Positions 33,301 to 39,871 of a stretch of 45,643 nt of DNA are shown here, piece after piece. This DNA is from an uncultured Bacteroidia bacterium. Lineage in GTDB: Bacteria > Bacteroidota > Bacteroidia > Bacteroidales > UBA932. A model generated the notes under the pieces. That model was not told where the DNA came from. It did no database searches and was given only the letters and a program-made list of their open reading frames with translations. Position 1 is the first letter of the stretch, and every line of letters starts with the position of its first letter. The position numbers and the translations under genes were made by a program. The stretch is taken from the NCBI GenBank assembly GCA_902797435.1, contig CADBSV010000077.1, forward strand, positions 1 through 45,643. The letters are read 5' to 3'.

Positions 33301-33565
33301 TTCCTTCAGTCACCGTGATTTCTACGGTCTTGAAACCTATGGTGGATACTTCCAATACGGTTCCCGGCTCGGCGCTGAGAGTGAAGGCGCCGTCAAAATC
33401 CGTCACGGTTCCGGATGTAGTCCCTTTCACAAGAACGCCGGCGCCGATAAGGGGTTCCCCCTGGGCGTCGGTCACCGTCCCCCTCAGATTAATGTTCTGG
33501 GCGGAAAGTCCAAGCGGGAATAAGACTCCCGCAAAAAGCATCAATATCTTTCCGGATAATCTCAT
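30329..33565 (-). CDS. SusC-family TonB-dependent outer-membrane transporter
   Basis: Predicted 1078-residue outer-membrane beta-barrel. A signal peptide (about 1-22, LGLSAQ) is followed by a carboxypeptidase-regulatory-like domain (about 25-100; LRGTVTDAQGEPLIGAGV), the SusC signature EIVVVGYGTVKKRDLVGSV, the plug (about 115-230; NVRGTGSIGSGGSALVLIDG) and the barrel up to the aromatic terminus KLTLGVTASF. By family it imports oligomers too large for porins using TonB energy. The frame is open to 33907, but ATG 33565 overlaps the glpT stop by four bases (ATGA) and gives a proper signal peptide. A SusC gene translationally coupled to a cytoplasmic-membrane transporter gene is uncommon. Confidence 0.95.
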   Translation of the reverse strand: MRLSGKILMLFAGVLFPLGLSAQNINLRGTVTDAQGEPLIGAGVLVKGTTSGTVTDFDGAFTLSAEPGTVLEVSTIGFKTVEITVTEGMTEPLSIVLDSDTNLLDEIVVVGYGTVKKRDLVGSVDAVSSKQFESRSNPSISRSLQGSIPNLNITMRDGKPSRSASINVRGTGSIGSGGSALVLIDGVEGDLETVNPQDIESVSVLKDASSTAIYGARGAFGVILVTTKNASEGKVNVTYNGNVSVNQRTVIPQLVTDGYTWVNGYMNAWDGYYNGSRPYNNTINNIVPFSDDYLAELERRSTDFSLERVRLNDDGMYEYFGNTDWHSLFYKDANMSQEHNLSVSGGNKTLTYYVSGRYYGQDGIYRVGDERYNQYNIRDKGSLQIRPWLRITQNLDFTKVDYHQPMLYYSNQLVQRMIEHSGQPVTLPRNPDGTWTHAAVLNGYAGFAEGTSYQDEKTLTLKDKLSVDIDIVKDILKLQGDFSYIYTRRERDRVTNKYTGHTGAQSTVTVNESQGSTHQNVRYDTDYIASNIYAEFTPGIGKDNTLRILAGWNLETKDYHTLTIKREGITIADKPSFSLMDGLTDDPSEGGYKWSYVGIFGRINYSYKGRYLAEVSARYDGSSKFPENSKWGFFPSASFGWRINEENFMHWAKDWMDNLKLRISAGAMGNGNISPYQYIDYMSLSTSSTVIGSSLDTYTQAPGAVPLSLTWERAATYDAGLDLDILGDRLSFSSDIFRRITDDMYTTGVALPAVFGTASPKGNNASMRTSGWEFSLGWRDRFSAGGSDFGYSFKFMLWDSRTFVTKYINPTGSLSDYYVGKEIGEIWGYRVEGLFRDQADIDSHARQSFLQSSDKVTRPGEVKFADLNGDGVIDRGTYTLDNHGDMEIIGNTSPRYSYGISLGADWKGFSLSVFLQGIGKKNWYPRYDSGYFWGQYNRPFGYMLKAHTGDNVYRPELDNYDTAYWPKYAAYQTHQSSVNRPLSYANDRFMQNAAYIRLKNVTLDYSFPRKALEKLGVSSLKVFISGENLFTWSPMFRITQNYDPEVISSGDSDFRTSEGDGYSYPMLRKLTLGVTASF

Positions 33566-34893
33566 GCCTTTTCTTCGTGAATATAACCGTCGTCCTTTAT
33601 GTTCCAGAGGAAGGCGCAAAGCACTCCTCCCAGGACTGCAAATCCAGCCATAAGTATAAACAGATTGTCCCAGCCGAAACGGTCGCTGAACCAACCGAGC
33701 CCGGCTCCCGTGATGATGACCGAGACATAGCTCATCAGCCCTATCAGGCCGACGGCCGAGGATGCCGCCTTCTTGGTGGCATGTTTTGATGCCGTTACTC
33801 CGAGAAGGGCCTGCGGGCCATAGAGGAAGAATCCCGCCAGAGAAAGGATTCCGAGCACCACGACAGGCGATGTGGAATCCGGAATCAGATGGAGTATAAC
33901 GAGGCATACTGCCACCAGGCCCATTTCAACCGCACATACGCGGTGCGTCTTTCCACCGAAGAAGTGGTCGGAAATCCACCCGGCGCAAAGCATTCCGGCG
34001 CATCCTGCCACTTCGAATATTCCGATGGTCCATCCGGCGAGGTGCGGAGAAAGGGGGACGGACATCTTCCCGAGGAAGGTGGGCCCCCAGTCCAGCACGG
34101 CGAAACGTACCACATAGACGAACAGGTCCGTGATTGCAAGGACCCAGATTACAGGGTTGAGGAAAACTTTTTTCCGCACGAAAGCCCGGTAGGCATCGCT
34201 TGAGTCGTTGCCGTCAAGTTCCGTTTTTGTGTCCGGGAGTTCCGGAAGTCCGACCGAGGAAGGCGTGTCCCTCAGTGTTATATAAATGAACAGAATACCT
34301 GCAGCGGCGATTGCTCCAGGAATCCAGAAGCACAGGCGCCAGTCGCCGGTGCTGCTTACTATATAGCCGCAGAGGACGGCGAGGACTCCTGCCCCTATGG
34401 AATGCGAGGTGTTCCAGATGGCGGTTTTCGTTGCAAGTTCCCTGGGGGCTACCCAGTGGTTGAGAAGCCGGTTGCAAGGGGGAAATCCGCAGCCCTGGAA
34501 TACATTGTTGAGCACAAGCAGAATGCCCATTACCAGCACCATCGTTCCCACGAAATCGGGGCCTCCCTGCTGGCCGGTTATCAGGGCCGATATCCTGTCG
34601 CTCCAGCCAAACAGGAAATTGAGCCCGACGCAGGCGCTGAGTCCTATTACGAGGTGCCAGCGCGCATTGAAGCGGTCTGCGATGAACCCGTTGAGGAACT
34701 TGGACACTCCATATATTATTCCCACAAGGGAAAGGATGATACCGAAATCCGTATTGGTTATGCCATATTGGGCGCTGAGCACGGGCATCGCAAAGGAAAA
34801 GTTCTTCCTCACGAAATAGAACATGGAATAGCCTATCATCGAAGAGATGATGACACGCCATTGCCAATATGAAAACGACCGCTTAGTCTGCAT
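33562..34893 (-). CDS. glpT: GlpT/UhpT-type organophosphate:phosphate antiporter
   Basis: Predicted 443-residue inner-membrane protein with 12 transmembrane segments, major facilitator superfamily, OPA family. The residues that bind the phosphate group in GlpT are present: R29 in YFVRKNFSFAMP, H164 in NTSHSIGAG, and R263 in VVRFAVLDWGPTFL. By family it exchanges internal phosphate for external glycerol-3-phosphate or a hexose phosphate. The next gene upstream is a glycerol-3-phosphate dehydrogenase, which favours glycerol-3-phosphate as substrate; this is inference. Gaps are nine bases to gpsA and a four-base overlap with susC. Confidence 0.88.
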   Translation of the reverse strand: MQTKRSFSYWQWRVIISSMIGYSMFYFVRKNFSFAMPVLSAQYGITNTDFGIILSLVGIIYGVSKFLNGFIADRFNARWHLVIGLSACVGLNFLFGWSDRISALITGQQGGPDFVGTMVLVMGILLVLNNVFQGCGFPPCNRLLNHWVAPRELATKTAIWNTSHSIGAGVLAVLCGYIVSSTGDWRLCFWIPGAIAAAGILFIYITLRDTPSSVGLPELPDTKTELDGNDSSDAYRAFVRKKVFLNPVIWVLAITDLFVYVVRFAVLDWGPTFLGKMSVPLSPHLAGWTIGIFEVAGCAGMLCAGWISDHFFGGKTHRVCAVEMGLVAVCLVILHLIPDSTSPVVVLGILSLAGFFLYGPQALLGVTASKHATKKAASSAVGLIGLMSYVSVIITGAGLGWFSDRFGWDNLFILMAGFAVLGGVLCAFLWNIKDDGYIHEEKA

Positions 34894-34902
34894 TGTCGAT
34901 TA

Positions 34903-35955
34903 TTATATGTGTTCGTATGTGAAAGCCTCCCAGGGAAGGTCTGCATCTGCCTTGCCCTTGTCGAGTATATCGACAATATGCATGAGGAGGGGGAAATCCT
35001 TCAGGTCAACCAGGCCGAGTTCTGCCTTGCGGCGGATGGCGCGGCCCATTACGCGTGTGATGACGAGGCTCTCCAGAGTGATGCCGGCGAGGGCTTCGGT
35101 AACCTCGTCATAGTTGAGCCCGCGGCCCATCAGCACTCCGCATTTACGGGTTCTGCCGCTGAAAATCGTCACATACAGGTCTCCGAGGCCGATGCATTCG
35201 GATTCGAATGTTCCTCCCTGCATTTTCATGAGGGCGTGGGTCTCGCGGACGGCCTGGGTGAATGTTCCGGCCTGGGAGTTATAGTGCTGGGGCTCATCTT
35301 CTCCGTGCCAGCGGGTATTGAGCCCGACGGCGAGGGTGACAGCCATTGCGTATGCGTTCTTAAGAGCTACCGCACTCTCCAGCCCGATCACGTCGTCGGT
35401 GAGGGAAATGTGGTAATAGGGACGCTGCATGGCCTCTTTCATCATTCTGAGCGCCTTGGGATCCTTGCCGCAGAAGCCGACCTCGGAGGGGTCCATGAAT
35501 ACGAGTTCGTAAGACGTGCACGGGCCGCCGATGGCGCATATTGTCCTGTGGATGCCCCGCTTTGCGAGTTCACTCTCCCAGAATCCGGGATAGGAAAGAA
35601 GCGAGCCGTCCTCCGTGGCCCTGAGCCCTTTAGTGACGGAAAGAACCGGCAGCGATGGGTCGAGCTTTGTGAGAATCTCCTCGAGGAACCAGTCCACTCC
35701 GAAAGAAGAAACGCCGCCAATCATGAAATCGGCTCCCTTAACGACTTCCTGCCAGTCTTTGAAATAATGGAATTTTACATTCTCCGGGAAAGGACGGCAG
35801 AACTTCTCGTGCTTCCTGGTGGCGATATAACCATCGATGATTCCGTCATCCAGACATGTACCTACGATATGGACATCATTTCCATTTTCTGCGGCGGGGA
35901 AGGCCAAGGCGGACCCCATCATTCCTGCTCCTAAAATAACAATCTTACGTTTCAT
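34903..35955 (-). CDS. gpsA: NAD(P)-dependent glycerol-3-phosphate dehydrogenase
   Basis: Predicted 350-residue cytosolic enzyme interconverting glycerol-3-phosphate and dihydroxyacetone phosphate. The Rossmann motif VILGAGMMGSALAF is at the N-terminus. The GpsA catalytic region is seen in VTKGLRATEDG, GGPCTSYEL, ALKNAYAMAVTLAVGLN with the catalytic Lys, and CIGLGDLYVTIFSGRTRKCG. As first gene of a catabolic operon it probably runs in the oxidising direction, feeding imported glycerol-3-phosphate into glycolysis. A housekeeping gpsA for lipid synthesis may exist elsewhere. The frame is open to 36150, but that would pass through the operator and promoter, so ATG 35955 is the start. Confidence 0.9.
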   Translation of the reverse strand: MKRKIVILGAGMMGSALAFPAAENGNDVHIVGTCLDDGIIDGYIATRKHEKFCRPFPENVKFHYFKDWQEVVKGADFMIGGVSSFGVDWFLEEILTKLDPSLPVLSVTKGLRATEDGSLLSYPGFWESELAKRGIHRTICAIGGPCTSYELVFMDPSEVGFCGKDPKALRMMKEAMQRPYYHISLTDDVIGLESAVALKNAYAMAVTLAVGLNTRWHGEDEPQHYNSQAGTFTQAVRETHALMKMQGGTFESECIGLGDLYVTIFSGRTRKCGVLMGRGLNYDEVTEALAGITLESLVITRVMGRAIRRKAELGLVDLKDFPLLMHIVDILDKGKADADLPWEAFTYEHI

Positions 35956-35992
35956 ACTGAAATATCTGTTTCTAAATCCTTCTTTTTTATTT

Positions 35993-36008
35993 GAGTGCAC
36001 GTGCACTC
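35993..36008. promoter_or_regulatory. Operator: perfect 16-bp palindrome for the LacI-type regulator
   Basis: GAGTGCAC (35993-36000) and GTGCACTC (36001-36008) form a perfect palindrome with the central CG typical of LacI-family operators. It starts five bases downstream of the -7 box of the gpsA promoter, covering the expected transcription start, so bound repressor would block initiation. I saw no second copy in the window. Confidence 0.8.
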
Positions 36009-36013
36009 TTTTG

Positions 36014-36043
36014 CAAAGATAAGCCATAAAAATTAAAATCAAA
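36014..36043 (-). promoter_or_regulatory. Promoter of the 12-gene gpsA-glpT-susCD operon
   Basis: On the minus strand a -33 TTTG (36043-36040), an 18-base spacer and a -7 TATCTTTG (36021-36014) match the Bacteroidota consensus. The leader to ATG 35955 would be about 50 bases and begins within the palindrome. No other promoter is evident within the operon, though I could not search exhaustively. Confidence 0.75.
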
Positions 36044-36052
36044 AAATAATTA

Positions 36053-36060
36053 GTACTTTT
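36053..36060 (+). promoter_or_regulatory. -7 box of the LacI-type regulator gene
   Basis: TACTTTTG, an exact TAnnTTTG match, lies 19 bases before GTG 36080. It overlaps the TTG at 36059, which rules that codon out as start. Confidence 0.5.
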
Positions 36061-36079
36061 GGAGAAAACACGACGAATA

Positions 36080-37135
36080 GTGCAAGAAACAGACAATAAA
36101 ACTCCTACTGTCTTTGATGTAGCCGATTTGGCCGGAGTCTCCAGAGGCACCGTGGACAGAGTTCTATATGGTAGAGGGCGCGTGTCTCAATCAACGCGCG
36201 AAAAGGTGCTTTCCGCAATTTCATCCCTCAACTATATCCCCAACTCCCACGCATCACAGCTTGCCTCCCGGAAAGAGTACCTTTTCTGCTGTCTCATTCC
36301 TGAGTTCTCGAAGGGGGAATACTGGGAATATATAAACACCGGATTTGTGGAGGCGGCCAAGAACTTCTCCTCCTACAGCCTGAAGCTGAGAATATACTAC
36401 TACAACCAGAACGAAGAGTCCTCATTTGTAGAGAACAGCCGGAAGATACTGGAAAGTTCCCCCTCCGGTGTAATCATGAACGCCGTGTTCCGCGACGAAG
36501 TCACCCTATTTGCCCACAAACTGGAAGAAAAGGGGATTCCCTACGCTTTCGTGGACAACAAAATCGACGAACTGGATTATACTCTTTACCACGGAGTCGA
36601 TCCATACAAGAGCGGCGCACTGGGAGCATACCTTCTTACCGTGAGGAGCGATGTCAAGGATGTACTGATGGTGCGTCTGAAACGAGATCCCCGACGCAAG
36701 GCAGACCCCAACAGGCCCAGGAGGCACGGCTTCACCGACTATGTTGAAGACCACTTCCCGCAGTGCCGGATACATACCGTTTTCATAGACCCGGAAGATT
36801 CGGAAGGAACTCTCCTCGTGATGGAGGACTTTTTCAAAAGGCATCCCGACGTTCATCATATAGCCATGACGAACTCGCGCGTGTTCCTGCTCGGGGAGTA
36901 CCTGAAAAAGCATCCGGATCCGCAGAGGATCGTCGTCGGATTCGACGATCTTGACAACAACCTGAATGCTGTAAAGGACGGGCTGGTCAACTGCCTTGTG
37001 ATACGACACATTTCGCAGCAGTCATACGCTTCACTCACCTCGTTTGCGGAGTTTGTCATTCTTGGCCGCACCCCCAGGCACAGGAACAATTTCGTGCACA
37101 TGGGCATCCTGACCAAGATGAATATGGATTCATAG
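36080..37135 (+). CDS. LacI-family transcriptional regulator
   Basis: Predicted 351-residue DNA-binding regulator. The N-terminal helix-turn-helix TVFDVADLAGVSRGTVDRVL is followed by the hinge region of LacI proteins (SSLNYIPNSHASQLASR) and a periplasmic-binding-like sensor domain (about 60-340; CLIPEFSKGEYW, GVIMNAVFRDE, RRHGFTDYVED, RIVVGFDDLDNN). I start at GTG 36080 because the TTG at 36059 overlaps the gene's own -7 box. It is transcribed away from the gpsA operon, and the palindrome between them is its probable operator. The inducer is unknown; glycerol-3-phosphate or a sugar phosphate would fit the operon. Confidence 0.88.
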   Translation: MQETDNKTPTVFDVADLAGVSRGTVDRVLYGRGRVSQSTREKVLSAISSLNYIPNSHASQLASRKEYLFCCLIPEFSKGEYWEYINTGFVEAAKNFSSYSLKLRIYYYNQNEESSFVENSRKILESSPSGVIMNAVFRDEVTLFAHKLEEKGIPYAFVDNKIDELDYTLYHGVDPYKSGALGAYLLTVRSDVKDVLMVRLKRDPRRKADPNRPRRHGFTDYVEDHFPQCRIHTVFIDPEDSEGTLLVMEDFFKRHPDVHHIAMTNSRVFLLGEYLKKHPDPQRIVVGFDDLDNNLNAVKDGLVNCLVIRHISQQSYASLTSFAEFVILGRTPRHRNNFVHMGILTKMNMDS

Positions 37136-37146
37136 ACGATCTGGCG

Positions 37147-37923
37147 CTATCCGAGCGCCACGTCGAGCACCATCATCAGGGCGAATCCTATTGCGACGCC
37201 CACGGTGGCTATGTTGCTGTGGCGCCCGCTCTGGCTCTCCGGAATCAGTTCTTCAACCACCACATAGATCATGGCTCCGGCGGCAAAAGCCAGAAGGTGC
37301 GGCATTATGTTCACCACGGCCGAAGTGAGCAGCACGGTTACGGCTCCGGCAATCGGCTCCACCGCCCCGGAAAGGGTGCCAAGGCCGAAGGATTTCCACT
37401 TAGACCGGCCTGCCGTGGCAAGAGGCATGGATACGATGGCCCCTTCGGGAAAATTCTGAATGGCGATTCCGAGCGAGAGTGCCAGCGCGCCGGCCATGGT
37501 GAGTCCGCCAGAACCGGCGAGAGCTCCCGCCAGCGTGACTCCTACGGCCATTCCTTCGGGAATATTGTGAAGGGTGATTGCCAGCACCAGCATGGTGGTC
37601 TTTTTCCAGTTGGATTTGGGCCCTTCGGGTTCTTCTGTAGCCAGATGAAGATGCGGCGTTATGCTGTCGAGAAGCAGAAGGAAGGCCATTCCGGCGAGGA
37701 ATCCAACGGTGGCGGGCAGCCATGCCGGACCCGGTCTCGAGGCGCTCATCTCCAGGGAGGGTATCAGCAGCGACCACACCGAAGCCGCGATCATCACTCC
37801 GGCGGCAAATCCCATAAGCAGTTTTTCCACCCAGGACGGCATTTCGCGCCGCAAAACGAACACCATCGCTGCACCAAGGGTGGTGCCGATGAACGGTATC
37901 AGAAGTCCCCAGAACAATTCCAT
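37147..37923 (-). CDS. ZIP-family divalent metal transporter
   Basis: Predicted 258-residue inner-membrane protein with about eight transmembrane segments. The two metal-site helices carry the family motifs: ITLHNIPEGMAVGV (about 117-130) and GIAIQNFPEGAIVSMPL. A His/Glu-rich loop (TPHLHLATEEPEG) lies in the usual variable region. By family it imports zinc or related metals. It begins one base after the stop of the outer-membrane protein gene upstream, so the two are probably cotranscribed. Its 3' end carries a hairpin TGGCGCT / AGCGCCA (37142-37160) facing the convergent LacI gene, without a T run. Zinc supply would suit the tri-zinc S1/P1 enzyme, but that link is speculative. Confidence 0.92.
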   Translation of the reverse strand: MELFWGLLIPFIGTTLGAAMVFVLRREMPSWVEKLLMGFAAGVMIAASVWSLLIPSLEMSASRPGPAWLPATVGFLAGMAFLLLLDSITPHLHLATEEPEGPKSNWKKTTMLVLAITLHNIPEGMAVGVTLAGALAGSGGLTMAGALALSLGIAIQNFPEGAIVSMPLATAGRSKWKSFGLGTLSGAVEPIAGAVTVLLTSAVVNIMPHLLAFAAGAMIYVVVEELIPESQSGRHSNIATVGVAIGFALMMVLDVALG

Positions 37924-37924
37924 A

Positions 37925-38482
37925 TCAGTTCCAAAGATTTCCGAGGTTAAGGCCTATTCCGCCGTACATTGCAAAGCGCGTTGCAACCAGATGAAGGCTT
38001 ATCCATTTTGCAGGCTTGATGGCTATGCCGGCCCCATAATTGAACTGATGTACCGTCCAGTTTGCGGTATACTCGTTCCAGCGGGTTACGGAGTTGTCCT
38101 CGTAGTCATAGTCGTAATCGTAATTGGTGCCGTCGGTCACCCCTGTGCTCCTTTCGCTATACCCGACGAGGGGATATACGCTGAGGAATTTGTTGATAGG
38201 GATATGGTAGCCGATGTTCAGAGTGAATGCCTGTTTATCATTCCATGTCCTGTTTTCGGGCGTGTGAGCATGTGCCGGCCCGCGGCCGAGGAAATCCAGG
38301 GAAACACCCCATGCGGTAATGTTCGCCCCGAATCCGATGGCCTGCTGCCCGGTAGAGAATCCTACAACTCCTCCGAGCATGCCCAGGGAGTAATAGCCCC
38401 GGTTGAGGCTGAAATCGGGCCTCCACGCCTTAAGCATCATGGGGCAGAGAGCCAAAATGATAAATAGTGCGGTCTTTTTCAT
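37925..38482 (-). CDS. Small outer-membrane beta-barrel-like protein
   Basis: Predicted 185 residues with a signal peptide (about 1-19, MMLKAW). Alternating strands with aromatic girdles are seen (YYSLGMLGGVVGF, ITAWGVSLDFLGRG, FTLNIGYHIPINKFLSVYPLVGY, FNYGAGIAIKPAKWISLHLVATRF), and the chain ends in GGIGLNLGNLWN, like small porin-type barrels. An acidic, Tyr-rich loop DYDYDYED could bind cations. I know no exact family. The frame is open upstream to 38734, but ATG 38482 gives the signal peptide and lies 19 bases after a -7 box. It precedes the ZIP gene by one base, so a role in metal uptake across the outer membrane is possible. Confidence 0.72.
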   Translation of the reverse strand: MKKTALFIILALCPMMLKAWRPDFSLNRGYYSLGMLGGVVGFSTGQQAIGFGANITAWGVSLDFLGRGPAHAHTPENRTWNDKQAFTLNIGYHIPINKFLSVYPLVGYSERSTGVTDGTNYDYDYDYEDNSVTRWNEYTANWTVHQFNYGAGIAIKPAKWISLHLVATRFAMYGGIGLNLGNLWN

Positions 38483-38501
38483 TCTGTTTGTTTTGTAGGC
38501 A

Positions 38502-38532
38502 CAAAGGTAAAAAGAAAAAAGTGTTATTTTTG
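38502..38532. promoter_or_regulatory. Divergent promoters at 38.5 kb
   Basis: TACCTTTG on the minus strand (38509-38502) serves the barrel-ZIP pair, and TATTTTTG on the plus strand (38525-38532) serves the gene at 38552. Both are exact TAnnTTTG matches, 15 bases apart, so the two transcription units may compete or be co-regulated. Confidence 0.6.
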
Positions 38533-38551
38533 CAAAACCAACAGTTGCATT

Positions 38552-39181
38552 ATGAGCATTAAAAGCTTTGTATCGTCGATTGCGGCCCTTTTTGTGGGCA
38601 TATCCGCACTTTCGGCGCAGACCCCCGAGGAGATTGTAAAAGAAATGACCACCCAGCTGGCCCGGTGCGAATCGGAGGGATTCTCCATGGATTTTTCCAT
38701 CGGCCTGCCGATAGTCGGCACTTTCGTATCCCACAATATGGTGCGCGGCGAGAAACTGCGTTCCGAAATGGAGAAAGAGGGAAAGAAAAGCATTTCGTGG
38801 ACAGACGCGACCACAAAATGGTCGTATGACGTAAATGCCGGGGAAATCACTATCAGCACGAAGGACTCCTCGACCTCTTCCGACACATCGGATATGGAGG
38901 CTTTCGAAGGCATTGTGGACGGGTACGACCTTGTCCTTCAGAAAGAGACCGTGGACACTTGGTATATCCTTTGCAAAAAGTCCCGAAAGAACAAAGACAA
39001 GAACGATCCTAAGAGAATGGAACTCGCAGTAGCCAAGGCAACATATCTTCCCGTTTACCTGAGGGCGAGGCAGTCGCTGTTTTCGTTCAGCATAGAGAAC
39101 ATAACGCCCGGCGTTTCCGAGGAGAGCGTGACATTCGACCCGGCAGGGTTCCCTGGAGTAAAAATCATAGACAACCGATAA
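38552..39181 (+). CDS. LolA-like periplasmic protein
   Basis: Predicted 209 residues with a signal peptide (about 1-22, ALSAQ). The pattern EIVKEMTTQLARCESEGFSMDFSI, then GEKLRSEM, TTKWSYDVNAGEITIS and the late strands FSFSIENITPGVSEESVTFDP fits the half-barrel of outer-membrane lipoprotein carrier LolA or its relatives in Bacteroidota. Identity with LolA itself is uncertain. One base separates it from the next secreted protein gene, so they form a pair, ended by the terminator at 39755. Confidence 0.65.
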   Translation: MSIKSFVSSIAALFVGISALSAQTPEEIVKEMTTQLARCESEGFSMDFSIGLPIVGTFVSHNMVRGEKLRSEMEKEGKKSISWTDATTKWSYDVNAGEITISTKDSSTSSDTSDMEAFEGIVDGYDLVLQKETVDTWYILCKKSRKNKDKNDPKRMELAVAKATYLPVYLRARQSLFSFSIENITPGVSEESVTFDPAGFPGVKIIDNR

Positions 39182-39182
39182 T

Positions 39183-39731
39183 ATGAGAACAATCAGAAAT
39201 GCAGTGGCAGTGCTGCTTCTTGCGGTACTCCCCGTCCTGGCATCCGCCCAGGGAAAGAAAATTCCTCAGAGAATAGAGATAAGCTCCTTGGAGATTGAGG
39301 ATGTTACCGGCACCGATGAGATTGAAGTCTTCAACAGTCCGGCAAACGGAGCAAACCATTACTATCTCTCCGCAGGCCATCCGGGAATCGGCGACAAGGT
39401 GGTGCAGGTGATGATCGATCCGGCGTCGGAACTGTTCATTTATCTCGGCGACACTTTGGAAGATGCAATCAAAACCCTTGAAGGGTTGAAGGCGCTCTTC
39501 AAAAATGCTCCGGAGGAGCCTGTCGAATATCAAGGTTGCCTGTGCGTCGGTTTCCCGAAAGAGAATCTTGAGCCCGTAAGCGTATCTCTTGTAAAGGTGT
39601 TGCTTGGCAAGAATCTGCAGTTCAGCGTCAAGCGCGGCGAATATTACCGTGCTGCATACGTCAGCAAGTCCAGCGTGTCTTCCATGCTGTCGGGGGCCAA
39701 GTTCTACCGTAAACTGCATCCTAAGGAGTAA
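39183..39731 (+). CDS. Exported protein of unknown function
   Basis: Predicted 182 residues with a signal peptide (about 1-23, VLASAQ). The mature part is mixed alpha/beta (KKIPQRIEISSLEIEDVTG, KVVQVMIDPASELFIYLGDTLED, YRAAYVSKSSVSSML). FIYLGDTLEDAIKTLEGLKALF and the final SMLSGAKFYRKLHP may be helices. I do not recognise the family. It starts one base after the stop of the LolA-like gene and is followed by a strong terminator. Two cysteines (CLCVG) are close together. Confidence 0.65.
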   Translation: MRTIRNAVAVLLLAVLPVLASAQGKKIPQRIEISSLEIEDVTGTDEIEVFNSPANGANHYYLSAGHPGIGDKVVQVMIDPASELFIYLGDTLEDAIKTLEGLKALFKNAPEEPVEYQGCLCVGFPKENLEPVSVSLVKVLLGKNLQFSVKRGEYYRAAYVSKSSVSSMLSGAKFYRKLHPKE

Positions 39732-39754
39732 ATTTTCAAAACACCCCGTTTTAG

Positions 39755-39800
39755 CCTCCCTGTCAAATCATTTAAAAATTTGGCAGGGAGGTTTCCTTGT
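39755..39800 (+). terminator. Rho-independent terminator
   Basis: CCTCCCTGTCAAAT (39755-39768) pairs with ATTTGGCAGGGAGG (39778-39791) over 14 bp with one G-U pair and a nine-base A/T loop, followed by TTTCCTTGTTTT. Confidence 0.85.
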
Positions 39801-39830
39801 TTTGTCACGGCGGTTTATGTGTCAGGTCGG

Positions 39831-39838
39831 TACTTTTG
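39831..39838 (+). promoter_or_regulatory. -7 box of the lipocalin-like lipoprotein gene
   Basis: TACTTTTG, an exact TAnnTTTG match, lies 33 bases before ATG 39872. No well-spaced -33 box is seen. Confidence 0.5.
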
Positions 39839-39871
39839 TACGGACACTGACAACAATCAACAGTTAACGAT

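Noticed and set aside
33566-33907. N-terminal extension of SusC
   Set aside because: It overlaps glpT on the same strand in another frame, and a signal peptide begins at ATG 33565.
15090-35955. Ordinary polysaccharide utilisation locus
   Set aside because: SusC/D are present, but no glycoside hydrolase, polysaccharide lyase or hybrid two-component sensor occurs, and the cytosolic genes are for glycerol phosphate.
36059-36079. TTG 36059 as start of the LacI-type regulator
   Set aside because: The codon overlaps the gene's -7 box TACTTTTG; GTG 36080 in the same frame is a better start.
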